A DNA stretch of 64,000 nt from Enoplolaimus lenunculus (lineage: Eukaryota > Nematoda > Enoplea > Enoplida > Thoracostomopsidae): positions 1-64,000 of the forward strand of contig JASANG010002036.1 in NCBI GenBank assembly GCA_030248215.1. Direction: 5' to 3'. The notes beneath the pieces are model-generated. The model ran no database searches, had not been told where the DNA came from, and saw only the letters and a list, made by a program, of their open reading frames with translations. This document shows positions 36,832-49,200 of this stretch, piece by piece; positions within the stretch are counted from its first letter, which is position 1; each line of letters opens with the position of its first letter. Position numbers and translations under genes: made by a program.

Positions 36832-38898
36832 GGAATTTCTAACATTGCAGTAGCCGCATATTCAGCATACGGTTTTTATTAATAGTGAATGATTAAGCAT
36901 TTCGAGTATCTGTTTGTTTTGTGGTTTACAAAAGAATAGAAAAAACATTAATATTATCTCTGCACGATCTACCGCTGTTCACAAGGGTTCATTACCTGGA
37001 AGTCGTATAATGAATACGAATGGTATATACTCGTGTATTTTTAAGCATAGGGGCATCGCAAAGAATAAACAAGACAACATGTGGGGTCTCCGGTATGCTG
37101 ATTTGGGTCTGTTCGATTATTCTCCCAGGCGGCGTTTGCCCAAAAACGTTGGATTTTGGAAATTTTGCATATTATCATATTATATCTTTTCAGAACCGTC
37201 CGTAATCATTTCGTTCCCAAATTTTCATTTCGGAAGAATTCAATTTTTTAAAATCCCCTTAGAACCTAGAAGAATTTTTGTCGAAAAATAAGACAAGTCA
37301 TGTACTATTCGCCACAGCTTGCAGAGCTGAGTCGAGTGGTATTAAAGTTGGCGCAATTAGGACTCTGGTTGATGATTTATTGTCAAATAACTAATTTAGC
37401 GCTCTGCAAACGATTTGGGATGGCGCCAAATCAGTTATTTGCAATAACTCATTAGCCGGACGTTTGCGAACAATTTAACACCATTCAACACAGCTCAGCA
37501 AGCGGCGTCGAATCACAATTTAAATGTGGGCATAAAATGAACACGGGAACCATTTTTGGCCAAATGTCGGCTCGGTATATACGAAAACGTCCAATGATAT
37601 TATATGCAATTATTTAAGCTATATATTTTAGCCAAGAGAAATTGAGTTATGTGCAAACTCACGTAGGCATTTACAATTTATGATTCGGTCAGTCCTGAAC
37701 TAAATATTATGGCGAACGTCCACCGTTAGGCATAAGTTGAGGTTTGTTCTGCTTTGTGTATAACTAGTGCCTGACACCAAATTAAACATTTACAAATCAA
37801 CATCAGTTTTTCAGACAAGTTTTCTAAAAAATTTGAAAAAATTGAATTTTAGATTAAAATTGCTTCTTTGATTATTTATCACAGGTGCTATGATCGGTTG
37901 AAAACACGGGCTTGTGTAACACTAGCGCTATACAACAGGGTGGAACCGGATATCCGTTTCCGGTAAAATCGCGTTTGCGTTTCCGTTGTTGTTATTTTTA
38001 CTATCTGTTTAGAGCCTGCTCGAAAATAATATAAACGAGTCCGTTGTATTATTTACACACGCAGATACATTACGTATTGACTACAAGTCTGTTTAGGATA
38101 ATTTCAAAGTTGCAGAAATGTATTTGAACAAATATTTAATTAATAGTAAGCGACAGCAGTGTTGTATCAAATTTCCGATTATAATCTAAATTGTTGAGCG
38201 AAAGCCGAAGGTAACTGAAAAATTCAAAACCATAAATTTGACGAATCTATAACTTGAAAAGTAACCAATGCGAAAGTCACATAATGGCTTGAAAAGAGAA
38301 TTTTTGCTAATTTCAAGCGAAATATATATTGGAAATTTTGCAAATCTGTGAGAAATTTTTTGATAAACCACATTATCATTTCGTAAACACTAAGGAATAG
38401 CGTAAATTCTACGTCATTGGCCAATATTTATGAAAGTAAGTAGCACCAATCACCAGTTAACAATGGCTGTTCGAAAAGGCGCACTATGCAGGGGGCGTCG
38501 TCGGCTTTCGAAAAGCGGTCCCACCTTGGGCGCGGAGCGTACAAACGGCCTTTTATTTGGACGGCTACTCACGGTTTGTGCGTGCAGGAGGAACATGTTT
38601 CAAAATGGGTGCACATTTTTAATGATTTGGATTATCGTTTTTGAATGGATTTGGCAACAAATGCTGCCGGCATTGGAAGATACTTTCTGTTAGGTCGCAA
38701 TTATTAATTAGCTTGAAGTCCAGACTCATATAAAGTAAAGGCAACTAAACTTTACGAGTGTTTTCGTATTTGTTTTGATCATAAAATGTTCCAATTAGAC
38801 ATACTGAGGTATATACAACTGACGATCCTGAATGCTTACAGTTTAGCATCGTAAACATTTTTTAACCGAAATCAAATATTTAATAGTCTTCACTTTTA
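36832..38898. other. No gene seen; solitary family C left end
   Basis: A family C left end (CAGGGTGGAACCGGATATCC) starts at about 37936 and degrades by about 38008, with no right end. A family F-like end (AATCACCAGTTAACAATGG) is at about 38444. An 88-codon frame at 38430-38693 has no domain I recognise. Confidence 0.45.
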
Positions 38899-39297
38899 CT
38901 GTAGTGACCCGAATAAGAGGAGTGGGGTAATATGAGTGTTTTCCACTTTGAATTCCAATCAATAGGAGTCAAATATTCCTAATAAGAGTCCGTGAGCGGA
39001 TGAGTCCTTAAATTCTAATTAAAGTTCGAAATTTTAATTAAAGTGCGTAAATGTCACTTAGACCAAATTTCAGTGCATATATGACTCCAGTACCATATAC
39101 AGTTGAGTTCGAAACTTAAAAATTTACTTAGTTTTAAAGTACATTCGTAACTACTACCTTGCATTATCGCTCAAGGTTTTAATACAAGACAGCCGTTTAA
39201 TTTAACGGATAGATGCTATACCGAATATAAATCAGTAAGGAAAGTCGGGTTAAAATAAATAGCAGTCCGTAACCGAATAACAAGGGAGTACTCCGAG
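38899..39297 (-). mobile_element. Family B element, reverse-oriented, one end lost
   Basis: Starts CTGTAGTGACCCGAATAAGA preceded by TA. The interior follows the reverse complement of the copy at 7564-8004, including AGTCCGTAACCGAATAACAAGG, then breaks off before the other terminal repeat. Confidence 0.7.
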
Positions 39298-41055
39298 TTT
39301 GATTGCCACAATAACAATTTTTTGCACATGCACAATGAGTACTCAAAAGCAGTGGCTGTTTGTTAGCAAATGTCCTAACGTTTGGTTTTTTGGTGTACCC
39401 TCTATGTCGATTGCAGTATTTTGTGATGATGTCCAGCTGCAGATGCAGACATAGTATACGAAGTGGAGTGAAAATATACAGAAGCTGAAGGAAATTTCAG
39501 TCCTAAATCGTGACGCAATATTTTGGTTTTGATACAAGTCTGGGGCACGGCCTGGATGGGACTACATGAATCCGCTAGTTTTGACGTCCAATCAATTTTG
39601 CTCGTTGCCGTAGTCAAGAGGGGGCCAGGATCCTAGCCAGGTTAACTGGCTAAGAACCTGACCATGGCGCTATCTCTCGATCCTGTATGCTAAAACTTGG
39701 CTGTTCTATTAATGGCATTTCAGTAATGATCCTTAATATACAATGTCGGGCGGGGTGCTCGCATTGTCAAAACTTTATCGAGGTCACAAAAATTTACCAT
39801 TACAACTTGTTCATCAGAAGTTCACGGTGTGTTTTCTTAGTTTTACTTACCTGTACAATTTGGCCCCGGATGTTGCACAAGTTTAAAACAATTTGTGCAT
39901 TTGTTGCACTTTTGCAATCATAAAACATCGAAACACTTACTAAACTCGATTTCGTTAAGTTTTAAATTTCAAAACACAAAGCAGCAGATTTGATCACTGA
40001 AAAATCCAGAATCCGCCACTGCACCCGTGTATTCTGTGTTTTTCAAGGTAGATCGCATGAAAATCATACTTCAACGGCTGTTGGAGTGTCCGAACATAAT
40101 TAAAGTAAAACAATAGACTTAGATTAGGTTAGCGTTTTCCCGAGCCTAATTCTAAGCCTAAACCAAAGCTTCAAACTAAGCGATAAGTATGTTTTGGGAA
40201 ATTATCCAGAAACCCACGACAACTTCATAATATGTAGAAATTAGGCTTTGTATTGACATCAGAAGCAAACATGGTTATAGCTATAACTTTCTATTGAGTA
40301 TGATCTACTGTGTTTACTATATTTTAAATTAAAGTAATTTTGTGTCTATCGTGACAGCTCTTCATAGTGACGGAATAAGCTTAGTGCATCTTCTGTGAAA
40401 ATAAATCAAATTTGCCTAATATCTTTCGTATACTTCAAAACTAGCGCTTGACTGATTCTGAGCATTGGTTTTTAAGCTTAGAAGTCTGGCTCTGTTTGAA
40501 AAAGCTTCATATATATGGCTTTGATTTACAGTTTTGTCAACGAAAAATCAAGCTCAGAGTCTTTGAGTGGAAGTGTGTGTTGTTGTTTGCCAGTTGGTGA
40601 CAAAGTATTGTAACATTTGAAAACAGGAATTTATTTATCAACCATTAAATTGTTTACTTTTTTCATCTACAAAATGAGTAAATTTTGGACGATTTTAACA
40701 TTTTTTCGCACAAAAACAAACAAATTTAAGCAGAAAATGCGTAATATTTGAACCAGGACTTAATATTATACTTGATTTAATAAATTGTTCGGTGGTTTGT
40801 TTATAGATTTGGCTATTTTAGCAAACGAAGTATGTGCGTTTATTTGGTACGAGTGTACTGCTTCCCACGCGAACCTAAGCCTCACCTATTTTATTACGAT
40901 TAATTTTGGAGGAACATTTTGTGGTAGTAACCAGTATTGTTATTTTACCTGATGTTCTATTGCTAAACGAAGGATCAGTCGTTTACGCAAAAATAGTCAG
41001 TTTTTAGCCCCATAGGCGTCAGTTTATTTATATTCCAAATACAGTTCTATATCTG
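39298..41055. other. No gene seen
   Basis: AT-rich unique-looking DNA with a few family A-type words (TTAGGTTAGCG, CCTAATTCTAAGCC near 40130). No exon supported by frame plus splice signals. Confidence 0.45.
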
Positions 41056-41488
41056 AAAACAACCAGGGTGTAACCGGATATCCGTGTCCGTTTCTGGCTC
41101 CGGTAAAAATCAGTGTCCGTTTCCGTTTCCGTTTCCGTTACAGAAATAGCGGAAATTATGTTTCGTTTTACGTTCAAAATTGGTTATAAATCACGAATAT
41201 ATATTTCGCAATTTTTGATTACATATATGCTGCAATTGTTTGGAATGCAATGTAAATTACGAAATTCATCCAAAATCTTAAAAATATCTATGCGTCCGCC
41301 ATTTTTTCTATAAATGTTTTGAGATACTGGTGAATATACGCACGCCTCAATTGTAATGGCAGAAAAGTAAAACGTTTCTGAAACTTTTACGCTTCAATAT
41401 CCGTTTTCCGTTGCCGTTTCCGTTATTTTGATCACTATTCGTTTCCCTTTTCATTATTTTTACTATTCGTTTACACTTTCAAAACAAG
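41056..41488. mobile_element. Family C element (hAT-like MITE) with target duplication
   Basis: Element 41064-41480 starts CAGGGTGTAACCGGATATCC, flanked by AAAACAAC (41056-41063) and AAAACAAG (41481-41488), 7 of 8 matching. The interior has GTTTCCGTTTCCGTTTCCG arrays and a mirrored CCGTTATTTT region near the right end. Confidence 0.85.
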
Positions 41489-42924
41489 AATTTAATTTCT
41501 ACTGTAAAAGGTAGCTGTCTACTTTACCTTCGTATAATTTCATTTTAGATATACGCAAAATTTAAGCAATTTTACTATTAAAATTATTAGCTTTATTCAG
41601 GTAAAGTGTGGGTTTATTTACTTGAATCAAAATAAACAGTTATAGCACCAACAAGCGCCAGTCCAATGTTTAGGTTGCCGGCTGACTTAATTTTAAGGCC
41701 GAGATCATTTAATTGGGTTGGGCCAATTATAAGGTTGTCAAATTGCGCTTCTGATTTTGGTATATATTCCAAACGCATTTATACGTACTTCATATTTTTT
41801 ATATATTCCACATTTTAAATTGTATATGTAATTACTAATTATTTTTTAAAATTAAAGGGCTTTATTGTTCGGGTGTTGTTGTTGTTTCTACGTAGATATT
41901 CTAAAATATATAGAGTAGCAATAACCATCACAAAGCAATCTCCGGTCGTTTAAATATCTTTCAACCATCGTTCAAATTGCAAAAGGTACTGAAATTTCTG
42001 CTAATTTGAGTTGAATTACCCTAAAACGTCATCTCATTTTTTTATAATTCAGTCTTAACATCAGCTTAGGAACACACTTTTTCAACTCTTACGGTTAGCT
42101 TACAGGCCTAGGAATACGTTTAGTTTACACTTACGGCCCTAAAAGCTACGTAGGTCGTATAACAACGTTATATAATTGTTTTTGCGCTACTGTTTAAGCG
42201 GTTATTAAGATTTCTCTTTTCTTATTATTTTAATGCTGTCCGACACCGCATTGTGCCTCATTACAATTTGCAAACAAAAGCGTTTAGCTTGCGAAGCCGT
42301 ACAGTGCTAAACAGCAACGTCTGACAAGAGCCGGTGTTAAAACCAATAAAAAACTGTGCACTGTTTGAAACGGAAATAAACATTAATTTTAAAATCATGA
42401 ACTCGTTCAAATATATATATATATCAACCGTCTGTGCAGGCAAACAGGGCCGTAGCAATAATATCATTTCGGAAGGGTGAAGCTGTATAATTACTGACAG
42501 TGCTTGTGAGTAGAGCGAGCAATAAAATTTTTTCGACCTCTTAAAGACGTTGAACGTATACCTTTTTGTCCGTGCAAGATTTTTGAGGAAGGTACAAAGT
42601 ATATTTGTCTCCGTGTTGTACACGTTGGTTTGGATACGATATTTCATTACGGAGCTATTGAAGAACAACAACTGTAAAACAACTGACGATGGGAACTGAA
42701 GCAGAGTCGCGTTTTTAGTTGTTTTTTTGTTTATTTCTCCGCGAAACAATATCACAACGTTAAACAAAAGCATGCGCAACTATAATTGAAATGCTAAAAT
42801 TTGTTTTTTGAAATGAAGAGCCTTTAATCAAAACCGACTGCATCACCGACCACCATTTAGTGTTTGCGCTTGAAACTTACCTTTTTCTCTGCGTTTACCA
42901 GCTGGTTCATTATATTTTTAGCTT
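41489..42924. other. No supported gene; one long unassigned frame
   Basis: A 172-codon minus-strand frame (42261-42779) is long for this AT content, but its composition is Leu/Phe/Ser-rich low-information sequence, it lacks a domain, and it runs across repeat-like sequence near 42440-42500. I leave it as chance until transcript evidence exists. Family A right-end-like words are near 42105-42135. Confidence 0.4.
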
Positions 42925-43043
42925 TCAAGGCATTGCAGCTGCAAGTATTGTATTCTTTTCATGCCAGGATATTTCAAGTTTACGTTGCACGCTGGGGCGT
43001 ATGCATCGGCAGAGATACAGAGTAATATCATCTTCTGTAATTT
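42925..43043 (-). CDS. Candidate 3' terminal exon, unassigned
   Basis: After acceptor ATGTTCATAG the minus strand reads (x)EITEDDITLYLCRCIRPSVQ, then RKLEISWHEKNTILAAAMP and a TGA stop. Incoming phase is 1. The amphipathic, charged sequence and its low stop-codon chance look coding. I do not recognise the family and found no upstream exon that joins in phase. Confidence 0.35.
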
Positions 43044-43244
43044 CTATGAACATAACAAAACAGAATATTAAGATGCAGTAGAATATTAACGTTCTGAATC
43101 CTAAAAGTCTGTCAAGTATGCTTTACCTGGCTACGTCTTTGGGTTAACGTCCAAATTGCAGCTGCAATATAATATGAATTTCAGCAGTTCTTCATTGTGC
43201 TGTTTGTATAGAACAAATCACGAACACTAAAGCGTTAGCCCATG

Positions 43245-43425
43245 CTAATGGTGGCACTATGCTTCTGATGTCATCCGGCGCGCTCTGTGAGCCGTCCATC
43301 GCCGTTCGTCACTTTTCGGTGTCCTACACGAATTACTCACATGCAATACCGAATGGTGACGGACATCGATGCATGGTGCCGCATGGCGCTGCACGACAAG
43401 TTTAGCGCCACCGTAAGCCTAATCA
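43245..43425. mobile_element. Family H element, complete-looking
   Basis: Left end GGTGGCACTATGCTTCTGAT, right end ACGACAAGTTTAGCGCCACC; both begin GGTGGCRCTA when read inward. CGTCACTTTTCGGTGTCC pairs with GGTGACGGACATCG. It is GC-rich. This is the best-preserved copy of the family in the window and is not near any gene I can define. Confidence 0.65.
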
Positions 43426-45179
43426 TAAAACAAGGCTAAGAATAAAAGTTGTTTAACGGTTATCAAACCTCAATCTAAACGTATGGCTAAAGCCTAAGCT
43501 TAAGCTTAAACGCTGATTAAGCCAAAGGTGTCCAACTTGGCCCGGACCTGCGCTATATATGCCGAGCCGGACACAAAAATTCGCCAAACAAAATATAGCT
43601 TTTACTGTTCTGCTTCTTATAAGCCTTATATCATAATTATTTTGTCATAATTAGGACCCAACTTTAGCAGTATTTACCCTGTAATTGATATAGCAGTATT
43701 TGCTATTTTTTCATCGCCCCTCCCTCAGCCAGAACGAACTGAATTTATGTCTAAAAACTATTAATTTTCATCATTTTCTCGACAAAGTGTCCCAAAAAAA
43801 TTCCTACCAAACCCAATTAGCGAAGACTTTAGTAGGCAATAGAGTATTGAGTTACACCATTTTAAATATAAAGTTTCACCAAGAACAACACTGTGACAGT
43901 TGTTAGAAGTTTTTGTTCGAAACTGGTTGCAATGTTATCCTAATATTTTACCTTTAATATAAGCAACGCTGGACTTCAGCAAATAAACGGCGCCTAAAGA
44001 TGATATTTGTTGTACTCGCTTGCCATACAATTTCAAATTTAGGAAATTTTCGTTACATTTTCCTGTATTTAGCGCAAAGCCATGGGTATAGTGCAGGCGC
44101 ACATCCACAGTGGGTCATTTGGGCTCATGAACTTCTGGATCTGTCACTGTTTGCTCTGAATGTAATAATTGAAATTAGGAAGCTGCAAATATGCCCGTAG
44201 CCAGCTCACCTTACTATGGGGTGGAAAAATTTTTTTAAGAGAGACATACAAGGGTTTTCGGCCAATGTTACTTTTAGGGGCATAACAGAAGGTTAAGCGT
44301 ATTCCTAAGCCTAAGCCTAGCCTAGGCGTTGCAAAAGTGTGTTCCTAAGCCTACACGCAAGCCTAAGCCAAAAATGTAATCTAAAACCTAAACCTACATG
44401 ATTGCAGACCCAGTAGAAACCTGGACAGATCGGGTTTTCAATGACTTACAAGCAAGATTGAAAATTTTCTAGCTGGTCAAAGCTTTTCCAGTGACGCTAA
44501 GCTCCCATTGACTCATCCTTGACTATTTAACAACGGACCCGGCTACAAAGCTTCCCGAATTGCAATAAGGTTTGTAATAAAATAATTGAGTTTCCCACAA
44601 CTCACGCAAGTACATTTTGTTTGTGCGAAACAAACTTGAACACCAGAGAACAATCAAATTTTCGTTTCTTACTTCGGCTTCAACGCAATGTATGTTCTTT
44701 ATTGTATTTTTATTACGTTGTGTCGGTCAAGTGATATGCATGCAATATATTATTATTTTTAAGCAACAGTTTGAACAAAATTCATGCCTACACTTAGTAA
44801 GAGCAGTTTAAATGTTAGCAAATTCTACGTAATTTTATCCACCTATTTTCACTTCACCGCCAGCGTCAGTTGCGGCTCCAGTATTTTTTCATTCCGGCTC
44901 ACACCGTTTTATACTTTTGCCTCAAAAGACAGGTAAAATTGACCAGTCGCTGGACCTGGTGCAGACAAAACGTACGTTGAAACGTAGTGCAATTAACATA
45001 ATTCAACGTTTTACAGAGGCAATTTTTGAACCTGATTATTAAAATGTTGTCAGCACATTTTGTTCCTAATTTCGTTCCGAGTTTATCTCTTACGGTAAAA
45101 AGTATTGTTTCTAAATTGGTTTTAGACGATTATTTCAAAATATAAAGATCTACCGTAGGGGAATTTTAAGGCAACTCAC
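43426..45179. other. No supported gene; family E element with nested insertion
   Basis: A family E copy spans about 44192-44541, starting TGCCCGTAGCCAGCTCACC and ending near ACGGACCCGG. It is interrupted from about 44263 to 44412 by a segment rich in CCTAAGCCTAAGCC, apparently a family A relative. A possible plus-strand exon at about 44869-44931 ends at a GTAAAA donor but has no partner. Confidence 0.5.
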
Positions 45180-45249
45180 AGATGGAAGTGGAATAGCTGC
45201 GATGCGGGATGGAGCCCGGCAGAGTTGGATCTCCCATGGGGCATGCAGC
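45180..45249 (-). CDS. Candidate short exon, unassigned
   Basis: A 70-nt GC-rich island lies between acceptor CCCTCATGTAG and donor GTGAGT. All three frames are open; the first reads AACPMGDPTLPGSIPHRSYS. It stands out from AT-rich flanks. No partner exon or family recognised. Confidence 0.3.
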
Positions 45250-45824
45250 CTACATGAGGGAAAAATGAGGAAAATCGGAAGAGTAATTTGTCTTAGTTTT
45301 GAAATTTGTAGGTGAAAAAGAAGCTGAAATATTTTTCGGCCTACAAAACATCTAAAAATCTTATCGTTAATCGTATTTTTCTGTCCTGCCACTTGCTAGA
45401 AATAAAATTCGTGAGACGATAAAATAATTGTGTAAAAAATATGCAAAATCAACATAAAAATCGCTGACATTCACTTAATATTTTTATTAACTACATTTTA
45501 TAGTGAAGCAGACGGAGTTAAAATTGAATGCTGAATAAAGTTTTTCGTGGAAAATGTCGGAAACCCGACAAGTGCAGTTGTTGCAAGGTCATCTGTAGAA
45601 GGACACGCTTCTTTTGTAACGTTTTCAGAGAAGCACGCCGTGTATACCTTATGTTTAAGAGACAACGGTGAAGCCGAGAAGATGGCCCAAAATCTTGTGA
45701 TTTTTCTATTGCAGGTGTACAAAAAATCTTTGTCAGTTCGCATTGTTTGCATAGTTTTGTCGATTCAGATACTTCTAGAAACAATAACTGTACTGTATTA
45801 AATTAAATCGCAATATTGCGTTAT

Positions 45825-46216
45825 TGTAGTAATGTCCCGGATAAGATGGGGGACTGATATTTGTTTTGCGTCTCTAGAGGATACCCCTACTATTCGCTTA
45901 TTATGGACTGTTATTTATTTTTAATAGTTTGATTCAACAACCCTCTTTTCTTTATTCTTTCTTTTGGGCAAAACTCAATTGCTCGCTTCAAAGCATTTCC
46001 ATTCATTGACGTGTCCGTTAACTTTATATTTAGAATTTATTAAAGTTTATGCGGTTGCGTTAGCTTCTATTATATGTTGCAACAGTTCAGGCGTTTCTTC
46101 TGCTTAGGTCTCTTTTATGGACCCTAATTAGGACTGACGCACTCCGTCCACTTAAGTATGTACACTGCTATTGATTGGGAGTCAGAATAAAGATCCCATC
46201 TTTTTGGGTCACTACA
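45825..46216. mobile_element. Family B element, complete, diverged ends
   Basis: Left end TGTAGTAATGTCCCGGATAAG, right end TTTTTGGGTCACTACAG. Interior words match the 7564 copy. The 70 bp to its left (TCTAGAAACAATAACTGTAC...) resemble the sequence left of the copy at 61513, so the two insertions sit in related DNA. Confidence 0.75.
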
Positions 46217-49200
46217 GTGTTTGCCACTGATTATGAAATGACAAACAGTTCCAAAATAGCTCTTCATAAAATTAGTGTTTAAAAATTCATGGATTTTCTG
46301 ACCAGAAGGATACGAGATCTATCACTGATTCGTTATCCGCTCCGTGTTCAAGGGGCGGATTAAAAATCTACTCCTTTGATTCTCGAAGGCGTGAGACAAA
46401 ATAGACGCTTTAACAAGTATTGCCTTCGCGAAATGAAATAGTGGCTACGCCTCTGCTGGCGATAGTTTTTTAAACGACTGTTTCTAAAACAAGTTCGCAT
46501 TCTCAACTTTAATAGCAGGATGGATGCAGTCTGTATAAATTGTTTCGGCCCTTTGGGATACTTTTTGCCTTGCCAAGGTTCATTGACTCTAATGGTTTGG
46601 AACTTGTCACATTGATAAAACTGACTAAACAGAGTGCGTATAACAACCACTCTAGACTTTTGCTAGGAACATAGTTTATACTAGTCAGCCGGTTTTGCAC
46701 AATTCGCAAAAGTTACCGAATGCGCAAAAATCAGAATGCAGACTTTCTTTTCATAGAACAATCCCGTTTTGTGCTCAAAGCAATCATTGCAAGCAAAGGA
46801 TGTGAGAATGTTGGCCATATACGTATGTCGGGCATTCCAGCTTTAATTATATAGTTGACATGCTGCCACGAAATTTTTGCAGTAAATTTTTCCGTATTCT
46901 AGTTTCAGGCTTCTATCCAGCGCACGATATTTTAGACGGGTCATAGAAATTTTAGGAGGGGACAATATGTAGTAGTGTGGTGCAAAACGTTCTCGTGAGT
47001 GGACAGTTTTTCTATTGGGTGCTAAGCCCACGTTCCCTCAATATGGCTTAGGGCTTGTGTTCGCTAGACTTGATCATAGGATGCAAATCGCTAAGCTTAT
47101 GTTTTTACTGGCGGAATCAGGAGACGAGCAAAGACCATGAACCTCCAATAGATACCGGATACTTCACCAGACTGACTCTAATTCAATACTTTGTATTTAG
47201 ATTGAGCAGTAAAATTGCGTTGGATTTATAGCTCGCTTATACTTTTAGTATTGAACTAAGTTCTGTACTGAACTCATTTGGTCAAAGAGGTATTTGCGCC
47301 ATCTAATTAAGGTATTGACGTTTATAGACTAAATAGTAATTTGCTACTCTGTCCATTTACGGACTCTTATGAAAGAAGATAGCCAACTGTTGACTTTAAC
47401 CCAAAATAGGGGTCCCAACTCATATTACAACCCCTATTATTCAGGTTACTAGAGTATCCACAGGGAAAAAATTTAGAGTCTTGGTACGGTTCAAAAATTA
47501 AATTAAGTTGCTTTTTCTTAACGTTTTCAGTACTCTTATTATTGTTGTATGCATCACTGAATAAATGGGCCACATAGTACCGTACAAATATTTTGGATTG
47601 GTGGCAGCTGGCACGGACAATTACAACTAAAATTTTGGTTCTTACGGTAAAATGGTCAATCCTTAATGATGGTTTAGTGACGCAATGTCTTGAGCCAGCA
47701 ATGGCCAATGAAAATGTATTGAGGAGTACGATTCCCCTGCATCCGTCACTAGGTACGACCCTTAAGCCAACGAGTGCCTGGTATTCCTGGTACTTCATGT
47801 ATATTTTGAATGCTATTCATAATTACGGGTTTTACCAGTTTTTATGAATCATGCCTTTACAGCGTTAGCATATATATAACTACAGTATCGATTGCTTACA
47901 TTTTTAGCATGAAATTGGTCTGATTGATGGCTTGTCCTGTTTTGGGGGCGGCTGCGACGGTATAGACTTTTTAACCACATGTATATACGTGTCCGAAAAT
48001 ATATTTAAAATTATTTAAAAAAAGTATATATTGTTAAGAAAACTGAAATTTAAAACAAATTTTCTTAAAATAATCAGAAAATGTTCATCAGATTCTGGTT
48101 TGCAGTAACTTGCAAATTAAAATTTCTAACTTTTTTTGGCAAACTGACCAAATTTGCCATCAAACTCGTAATTCGTAAACTTCATAAATAGGATTATACA
48201 AAAGCGATGATATTTTTACTAAAAGTTTGAAAAGTTTTAATTTTATTTCTTATTCCCAGGGATTAGACGCCTTTAAAAGTTTGGGAATGCAAAAATTCGA
48301 TATATTCTGCAGGTTGTACAAACAAAGCAAAATATGTTACGTACAGGCATCGCGAATCTTTAAAATTTATTGGTTTTTCGTTTAAAAACAATGCAATTGA
48401 AGTTCATTTTACAAATAGTACTTCCGGCATAACTCATGTTGTAACCTCGCTATGTTTTTTAACCTATTTGGCTAGAAAACACATTGTGAGCTTAAAACTA
48501 ACAGTTCATCGAAAATACTTAAGCAACACAGGGTGGTGGATAGGATACGTTCCCAATCCTCCGTAGATCCGCCACTGGTCGCATATCATTAACAGAAGTT
48601 AAATATTTCACGTACAAATCCAGTGATAGACGTTATTCGGCCAACCTTAGGTCCCTCGAAAACTTTTATTTCCTCTATTCATCATGCATTTTTACAAGTT
48701 GTTTTCGTTCGATTTAAATTTCCTTCCACTTAAGATTATTCCAGGTGCAATACTTGCGTTGCGTAGGCTATGTCACAATTTTTATGAACCCGCCTTTACC
48801 CGCAATTATTTTTCTTTTGTTATCAGAACAATTGTGTAATTTTACAGTGTTTATATCTTAGTCACTCGATTTACGTTACAAAATCTCTTTATTGGTAACT
48901 TTGCAAACAAACCATAGAGTAAAAAAGTGTAAATACCGGATAATCTTGCACATTACACCTATCAACGGAAAACTAGGTTGTTTTGGTGATCATAATTAGT
49001 GAATCAAAACGTTTTTGTTTGTACGAAATCATTGTAGTTATATCGTATAATCAAATCACACATTTCCATATGGTTTCGTCTCATTTGTCTTAAGATTTCA
49101 TTCAGAAAACTTGTGTACATATTGTTCCAAGCCATAGAAAAATATAACCTCTATAGGAACAGCGAGAATGTCTCCAAATGTTATATGATAAAGCTGTACT

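Noticed and set aside
42261-42779. 172-codon minus-strand frame
   Set aside because: No domain, low-information Leu/Phe/Ser-rich composition, no splice or homology support.
45547-45801. Plus-strand frame somewhat like a GOLD/p24 domain (ASFVTFSEKHAVYTLCLRD)
   Set aside because: All frames have stops just upstream, there is no usable acceptor, and its right part is shared with repeat-associated DNA near 61410. The resemblance is weak.
47367-47798. 143-codon minus-strand frame
   Set aside because: Overlaps a family B fragment; no recognisable domain or transposase motif.
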